Source: Janthinobacterium sp. 61
Lineage (GTDB): Bacteria; Pseudomonadota; Gammaproteobacteria; Burkholderiales; Burkholderiaceae_D
Length of the DNA: 64,000 nucleotides
Assembly: GCF_002846335.1 (NCBI RefSeq)
Contig: NZ_PJMQ01000001.1
Location: 4,712,001-4,776,000, forward strand
Reading direction: 5' to 3'
Positions within the stretch are counted from its first letter, which is position 1. Each line of letters starts with the position of its first letter. A program made the position numbers and the translations under genes. Positions 60,132 through 64,000 of the stretch are shown piece by piece. The notes under the pieces are model-generated. The model saw only the letters and a list, made by a program, of their open reading frames with translations. It was not told where the DNA came from and searched no databases.

Positions 60132-61229
60132 CTATTTCGCCGTAGGCGGCAGGGCCGCTTTCATGGCCTGCCAGTGCTGGCTCGCCAATGGGACGCAGGC
60201 GGGGCAGGGCTTGCTGGCGATCAGGCTCTCGATCTGCTGGGCGCGCGCCGCCGTTTGCGGGTGCGAGGAAATCCAGCCCGGCGTCGCCCCCTTGTCCTTG
60301 TCATCAAGCTTCTGGAAAAAGCGCAGCATGCCATCGGGACGGATCTGCGCGCGCTGCAAGGCAAGCAAACCCAGCCGGTCCGCTTCCTCTTCCATGTCGC
60401 GGCTGAAATACAGGGTGCCGGCCTGGTGCGCCAGCATGGAGGCCACGGCGCTGATGTCGCCGATGGTCACGCCTACCAGTGCGCCCCAGCCCAGGCTGCT
60501 GATCATTTGCCGCAGCGAATGGCGCTGTTCCACATGCTGCACTTCATGCGCCAGCACGCCGGCCAGCTCGCCCGGGTCGCCCGCCTGGCGCAGCAAGCCC
60601 GTATGCACGACGATGATGCCGCCTGGCATGGCAAAGGCGTTCACGGTGTCGTCCTGCTTGATCAGCCAGCGGTATTGGTAGCGCGAACCGGCCGTCAGCG
60701 TGCGGCCGATGTCCTGCACCGTTTGCTGCGCCGCGCCGTGCTCGCTGATGCCGCCCTGCGCGCGCACGTGCGTCAGGGCCAGTTCGCCCAGCTGTTTTTC
60801 CACCGACAGGGGAATCAATCGCGCCAGTGCGCCAACGGCATGGCCGCCTTGCCACCACAGCAGGGCAGAGGCGATGACGGCTGTACCCGTCAAACCGGCC
60901 AGCCAGCCCGACACTTGCCGCCGGTTGCGCTGGCGCTCCCCCCACAGGCGCTGCAGTTGCGGCTGCAGCGCGGGCGGCGCTTCCTTCAGGACGATGGCGA
61001 TGTCGCTCGCTGTCAACGGCTTGAGCGACGCCTGCCGGCCTTGTGCATCGAGCCAGTTCAGGAACAGTTCGGGCCCATCGATACCGCCCACGCTGACAAG
61101 CAGTTGCACCACATCGACGGTGGAGCCGGGTGCATCGATGGCCAGTTGCGCGCCGAAAAAATGCGCGTTGACAATCGCGCCGGTGGCGCCGCCATCGGGG
61201 CCGGTCAGCAGTGCCTGGAATGGCGTCAT
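60132..61229 (-). CDS. M48 family metallopeptidase, membrane-associated
   Basis: A 365-residue zinc peptidase. The N-terminal ~100 residues are a cytoplasmic-looking domain without a signal peptide, followed by a membrane segment near 108-126 (GWLAGLTGTAVIASALLWW). The peptidase domain has AMPGGIIVVHTGLL, the zinc motif HEVQH (228-232) and the third-ligand region EEEAD (280-284). The fold is that of the BepA/HtpX/Oma1 group. It overlaps the HPP-CBS gene by four bases (ATGA) and is coupled to it, so a joint role is possible but not known. Confidence 0.88.
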   Translation of the reverse strand: MTPFQALLTGPDGGATGAIVNAHFFGAQLAIDAPGSTVDVVQLLVSVGGIDGPELFLNWLDAQGRQASLKPLTASDIAIVLKEAPPALQPQLQRLWGERQRNRRQVSGWLAGLTGTAVIASALLWWQGGHAVGALARLIPLSVEKQLGELALTHVRAQGGISEHGAAQQTVQDIGRTLTAGSRYQYRWLIKQDDTVNAFAMPGGIIVVHTGLLRQAGDPGELAGVLAHEVQHVEQRHSLRQMISSLGWGALVGVTIGDISAVASMLAHQAGTLYFSRDMEEEADRLGLLALQRAQIRPDGMLRFFQKLDDKDKGATPGWISSHPQTAARAQQIESLIASKPCPACVPLASQHWQAMKAALPPTAK

Positions 61230-62392
61230 GCAGCCGCCTCGGCGAAGCGGCTTTCATATAAGGCCGCCATCAGGTCGGACTGGCTGATGATGCCAGCCAG
61301 GCGCTCTTCATCGTCAAGGATGGGAATATGGTGATAGCCGGCGTCTGCCATCAGGGGCACGAGATCCATGATGGGCGTGCCCCGGCGGGCCGTGTGTGGC
61401 GACGGCGTCATCAACTGGCCCACCACTTCAGGCTTGTCGCTGTGGGACAGGCCGCTGCGCTGCAGCAGGCTGCGCAGGCGCTGGCGCATGCCTTGATAAT
61501 CGTCGAGTCCGCCATGGCGCAGAAAATCCGTCTGCGTGATGATGCCGATGACCCGGCGCGCCCGGTTGACGACGGGCAGGGCGCCCACGTCGTGTTCGCG
61601 CATGGTGCGCCAGGCAACATCGAGCGGCGTGCCGAATTCCACGCTGAGCACGTCCTTCGACATGATGTCGGCGCAGGTGACGACGCCGAAGCGGCGCTGG
61701 TAGGCACGCATTTCCGTTTGCAGGAAGATCGCCTGCAAATCGTCGCGGCTGATGTCGAGCACTTCGCTGTGCTGGCGCAAGACGGCATCGAGGTCATCCG
61801 GCGAAAATCCCAGGCGGGTGCTGGGGATGTCATCCTTCGTGGCGTGCGGATGCGGTGCGGCCAGTTGCTGGGTGTGCGGGTAGCGGCGTCCCGTCAGGTT
61901 GTTGTACAGCACGGCGCAGGCGACCAGCACGGCTGAGTTGAACAGCACGGTGATGAAGACGAATTCGAAGCCGGCCGCATGCACGCTGGCGCCGCCGACC
62001 ACGGTGGTCAGGGCCACGGCGCCGCCCGGCGGATGCAAACAGCGCAGGGCAAACATGGCGCCGATGGCCAGGCAGGCCGCCAGCGCCGCCACGCCTACGC
62101 TGGGCCCCAGCCATTTGACGCAAGCCATGCCCACCAGACCGGAGACGACATTGCCGCCCACCACGGACCACGGTTGCGCCAGCGGGCTGGCTGGCAAGCA
62201 GAACAGCAGCACGGCCGAGGCGCCCATGGGTGCGATCAGGTAGACGCTGGCGCTATCGGGCGCCAGCAGGAAGTGGCAGATGAGTCCTGTCAGCAGCAAA
62301 CCGCAGATGGCGCCCGCGCAGGCGCGCAATTGTTCGCGGCGACTGCCATTGTTCGGTTGCGGCAGCCAGCGTGCCAGAAAAGAAGTCGTCAT
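61226..62392 (-). CDS. HPP family membrane protein with tandem CBS domains
   Basis: A 388-residue inner-membrane protein. Residues ~20-165 hold the HPP domain, four to five membrane helices with the eponymous LHPPGGAVAL motif; HPP proteins have been linked to nitrite transport in chloroplasts and cyanobacteria. Residues ~240-380 contain two CBS repeats (VMS-like ADIMSKDVLSVEF, GALPVVNRARRVIGIITQTD; QLMTPSPHTARRGTPI, HIPILDDEERLAGIISQSD) that would bind adenine nucleotides. It is the first gene of a pair with the M48 peptidase. The substrate is unknown. Confidence 0.9.
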   Translation of the reverse strand: MTTSFLARWLPQPNNGSRREQLRACAGAICGLLLTGLICHFLLAPDSASVYLIAPMGASAVLLFCLPASPLAQPWSVVGGNVVSGLVGMACVKWLGPSVGVAALAACLAIGAMFALRCLHPPGGAVALTTVVGGASVHAAGFEFVFITVLFNSAVLVACAVLYNNLTGRRYPHTQQLAAPHPHATKDDIPSTRLGFSPDDLDAVLRQHSEVLDISRDDLQAIFLQTEMRAYQRRFGVVTCADIMSKDVLSVEFGTPLDVAWRTMREHDVGALPVVNRARRVIGIITQTDFLRHGGLDDYQGMRQRLRSLLQRSGLSHSDKPEVVGQLMTPSPHTARRGTPIMDLVPLMADAGYHHIPILDDEERLAGIISQSDLMAALYESRFAEAAA

Positions 62393-62472
62393 GTGGGAGG
62401 GCGCGTTCGGGCCGCGTTGCTCAGTGTGAGCCCTGTATTATCCCATGCGTTCCATTTCGCTGCCGGCGGAGC

Positions 62473-62769
62473 CTAGTCCTCGGCGCAGACCGCTTGCAAG
62501 CCGTGCCGCTCCAGCAAGTGCCTGGTGGCCTCGATGGCGGAGGGCTCCGGTTTGCTGCTGACGCAGGCATAGATGTCATTGAGGATCGTCGCCGCATCCT
62601 TGCCCGTAACGGCTGCCATCAGCTCGACCAGGTTGCGGTCGGAAAAGTGTTCATACAGCAAGGCCAGCACGGCGAAATACGCCGTATCGGGCATGCCGCC
62701 GGGATAGGCGCTGCGCAGCATGTGCGCGGCGCCGGACAGCGTTGGGGGCAGGGTATCTGGCATGTGCAA
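62473..62769 (-). CDS. Small hypothetical protein
   Basis: A 98-residue soluble, mostly helical protein (YFAVLALLYEHFSDRNLVEL, AIEATRHLLERHGLQAVCAE) with no family I recognise. The start used is a TTG with GGAG seven bases upstream; an ATG two codons later (62763) would leave the ribosome site 13 bases away. It sits between the HPP-CBS gene and a divergent thioredoxin-like gene; the shared upstream region has tandem and inverted repeats. Confidence 0.6.
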   Translation of the reverse strand: MHMPDTLPPTLSGAAHMLRSAYPGGMPDTAYFAVLALLYEHFSDRNLVELMAAVTGKDAATILNDIYACVSSKPEPSAIEATRHLLERHGLQAVCAED

Positions 62770-62788
62770 GCGGCTTCTCCTTGGTGGC

Positions 62789-62823
62789 GCTTATACGTGC
62801 TTATACGTTTTCCGCATAAGCAC
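62789..62823. promoter_or_regulatory. Tandem and inverted repeats in a divergent promoter region
   Basis: GCTTATACGT occurs twice back to back (62789-62808). The second copy joins an inverted repeat GTGCTTAT / ATAAGCAC (62797-62804 with 62816-62823). The location between two divergent genes suggests an operator. Confidence 0.5.
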
Positions 62824-62928
62824 AGTGCAATTAAATGGTGGATATTTCCCACAAGCAGGCATATTCTAGACAATCACGCCCGCTGGCAGCTGTCCAGCTG
62901 GCCCCACGATTTCTCCCAGGAGCCCTGT

Positions 62929-63429
62929 ATGCGCTTTCCCCTTCTTCTTGCCAGCCTGCTGCTTGCCGGCACCGCTGTTGCCGCCGCCCCGACACCGGGC
63001 AACCCTGTCGCCACGCCGCATTTGCCGTATAACGCGGCGGCCGACGCCAAGGCCGACGTGGCCCGCGCGCTGGCCGAGGCCAAGGCGGCGCATGTGCCCG
63101 TACTGCTGATCTTTGGCGCCAACTGGTGCGAGGATTGCCGCGCGCTGGACAAGGCCTTGAAGGAGGGCAAGAACGCCGAGTTGATGCAACAGCAGTTCAA
63201 GGTCGTCAAGGTCGACGTGGGCAACTTTGACCATAACCTCGATGTGGCGCAAGCCTATGGCAATCCGCTCAAAAAAGGCATCCCGGCTGCCGTGCTGGTC
63301 TCGAGCGACAACAACCAGGTGCTGTACGCCACCAAGGGAGGCGAACTGGCGAATGCGCGCCGCATGAGCGAGAGCGGTATTTATGACTTCTTCAAGCAAG
63401 CGGCGAGCGTGAAAGCACCGGCGATTTAA
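62929..63429 (+). CDS. Thioredoxin-like protein, exported
   Basis: A 166-residue periplasmic protein: signal peptide MRFPLLLASLLLAGTAVAAA, then a thioredoxin fold with the redox motif Cys67-Glu-Asp-Cys70 (FGANWCEDCRALDK) and the cis-proline region GIPAAVLVSSD. It resembles DsbD-C-terminal/thioredoxin_7-type proteins rather than DsbA. AGGAG seven bases upstream fixes the ATG; the frame open further upstream has no support. It may keep periplasmic cysteines reduced. The convergent chemoreceptor ends 6 bp away. Confidence 0.87.
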   Translation: MRFPLLLASLLLAGTAVAAAPTPGNPVATPHLPYNAAADAKADVARALAEAKAAHVPVLLIFGANWCEDCRALDKALKEGKNAELMQQQFKVVKVDVGNFDHNLDVAQAYGNPLKKGIPAAVLVSSDNNQVLYATKGGELANARRMSESGIYDFFKQAASVKAPAI

Positions 63430-63435
63430 TCGCCT

Positions 63436-64000
63436 TTAAAACTCTTCCCACGCATCGCTGGCCGGCGCTTTCGGGCGCGCGGCGCGGATCGCTGCTTTGA
63501 CCATCACCGGGCGGGACGGCTTGGCCAGCGTGGGCTTGCGGGCCGGTTGCTGCGGCGGCGCTGCATGCCCCGTTTCTTCCAGTTTGAAGACGCTGACCAC
63601 CTGTGCCAGCTTGCCAGCCTGATCTTGCAAGGATTGGGCTGCCGCTGCTGCTTCTTCCACCAGGGCCGCGTTTTGCTGGGTCGCGTCATCCATTTGCGTG
63701 ACGGTGGCATTGACTTGCGCGATGCCCTGGCTTTGCTCCTGGCTGGCTGAAGCGATCTCGCCCATCAGGTCGGCAACCCTCTGGACCGACACGACGATGT
63801 CCTGCATGGTGGCGCCGGCGGAGTCGACCAGTTTGCTACCCGCCTCCACCTTGCTGCCCGAGTCGATGATCAAGTCCTTGATTTCCTTGGCCGCCGCTGC
63901 CGAGCGTTGCGCCAGGTTGCGCACTTCTGTCGCCACCACGGCAAAGCCGCGGCCCTGTTCGCCCGCGCGCGCCGCCTCGACTGCAGCGTTCAGGGCAAGG
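63436..64000 (-). CDS. Methyl-accepting chemotaxis protein, C-terminal part (cut by window edge)
   Basis: The last 187 codons of a chemoreceptor. The signalling tip [20 protein letters not shown] enters from the window edge, followed by [19 protein letters not shown] and the adaptation helix. The C-terminus is a Pro/Lys-rich linker ending SDAWEEF, the same xWEEF tether as in the receptor at 31.2 kb. N-terminal sensor and membrane segments lie outside. It is closely related to that receptor but ends with a shorter linker. Confidence 0.93.
   Translation of the reverse strand, partial: LALNAAVEAARAGEQGRGFAVVATEVRNLAQRSAAAAKEIKDLIIDSGSKVEAGSKLVDSAGATMQDIVVSVQRVADLMGEIASASQEQSQGIAQVNATVTQMDDATQQNAALVEEAAAAAQSLQDQAGKLAQVVSVFKLEETGHAAPPQQPARKPTLAKPSRPVMVKAAIRAARPKAPASDAWEEF

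Overview
The window is a gene-dense, high-GC chromosomal stretch of a betaproteobacterium. The tRNA-tuf-secE-nusG-rplKAJL-rpoBC order, the SAH riboswitch before ahcY and metF, the paired lipid A acyltransferases, the chemoreceptors ending in xWEEF and the general codon use point to Burkholderiales, most likely Oxalobacteraceae (Janthinobacterium/Duganella/Massilia type). The genus is an inference. No prophage, insertion sequence or CRISPR array is visible.

Layout. 1-2.1 kb: minus-strand run of two lipid A acyltransferases and dapF (cut by the window edge). 2.2-7.1 kb: the activated-methyl cycle, with metK, then an SAH riboswitch in front of ahcY, a small membrane protein and metF; two related palindromic repeats lie in the spacers. 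7.1-12.3 kb: ygfA, a soluble lytic transglycosylase, a GST, a CCA-adding enzyme without an HD site, and a GNAT protein. 12.3-17.9 kb: an Lrp-type regulator divergent from hppD, then a fused indolepyruvate ferredoxin oxidoreductase (aromatic amino acid breakdown). 18-31 kb: exported peptidases (S41, M14, M3B, M20), a TonB-dependent receptor, a glycosyltransferase and a Kef-type antiporter. 31-41 kb: a chemoreceptor, ttcA-folB-folM-like genes, a MidA-type methyltransferase, a membrane J-domain protein, an HD-GYP response regulator and a receiver-TPR protein. 41.1-55.4 kb: the core expression locus: tRNA-Tyr/Gly/Thr, tuf, tRNA-Trp, secE, nusG, rplK, rplA, rplJ, rplL, rpoB, rpoC. 55.4-56.0 kb: three tandem 211-bp copies of the rpoC 3' end, each with its own terminator. 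56.5-64 kb: a HTH/degenerate nucleotidyltransferase protein, an HDOD protein, a DUF885 peptidase, an M48 peptidase with an HPP-CBS membrane protein, a thioredoxin-like protein and a second chemoreceptor (cut by the edge).

The main unusual structure is the array after rpoC. Its period is exactly 211 bp. Each unit repeats the last ~50 codons of rpoC, the stop codon, a GTCAGCTGAC palindrome and the UUCG-loop terminator. The coding part has diverged, mostly by amino-acid-changing substitutions, but the frame is intact from the FHR motif to the stop; the 3' untranslated and terminator part is nearly identical. The operon therefore ends in four consecutive terminators. Other points worth following are the ERIC-like palindrome and its short derivative around yvlD-metF, phased A-tracts before the tRNA-tuf promoter, the palindrome cluster in the lrp-hppD gap, an unassigned metK leader, and two genes that may be transcribed leaderless.
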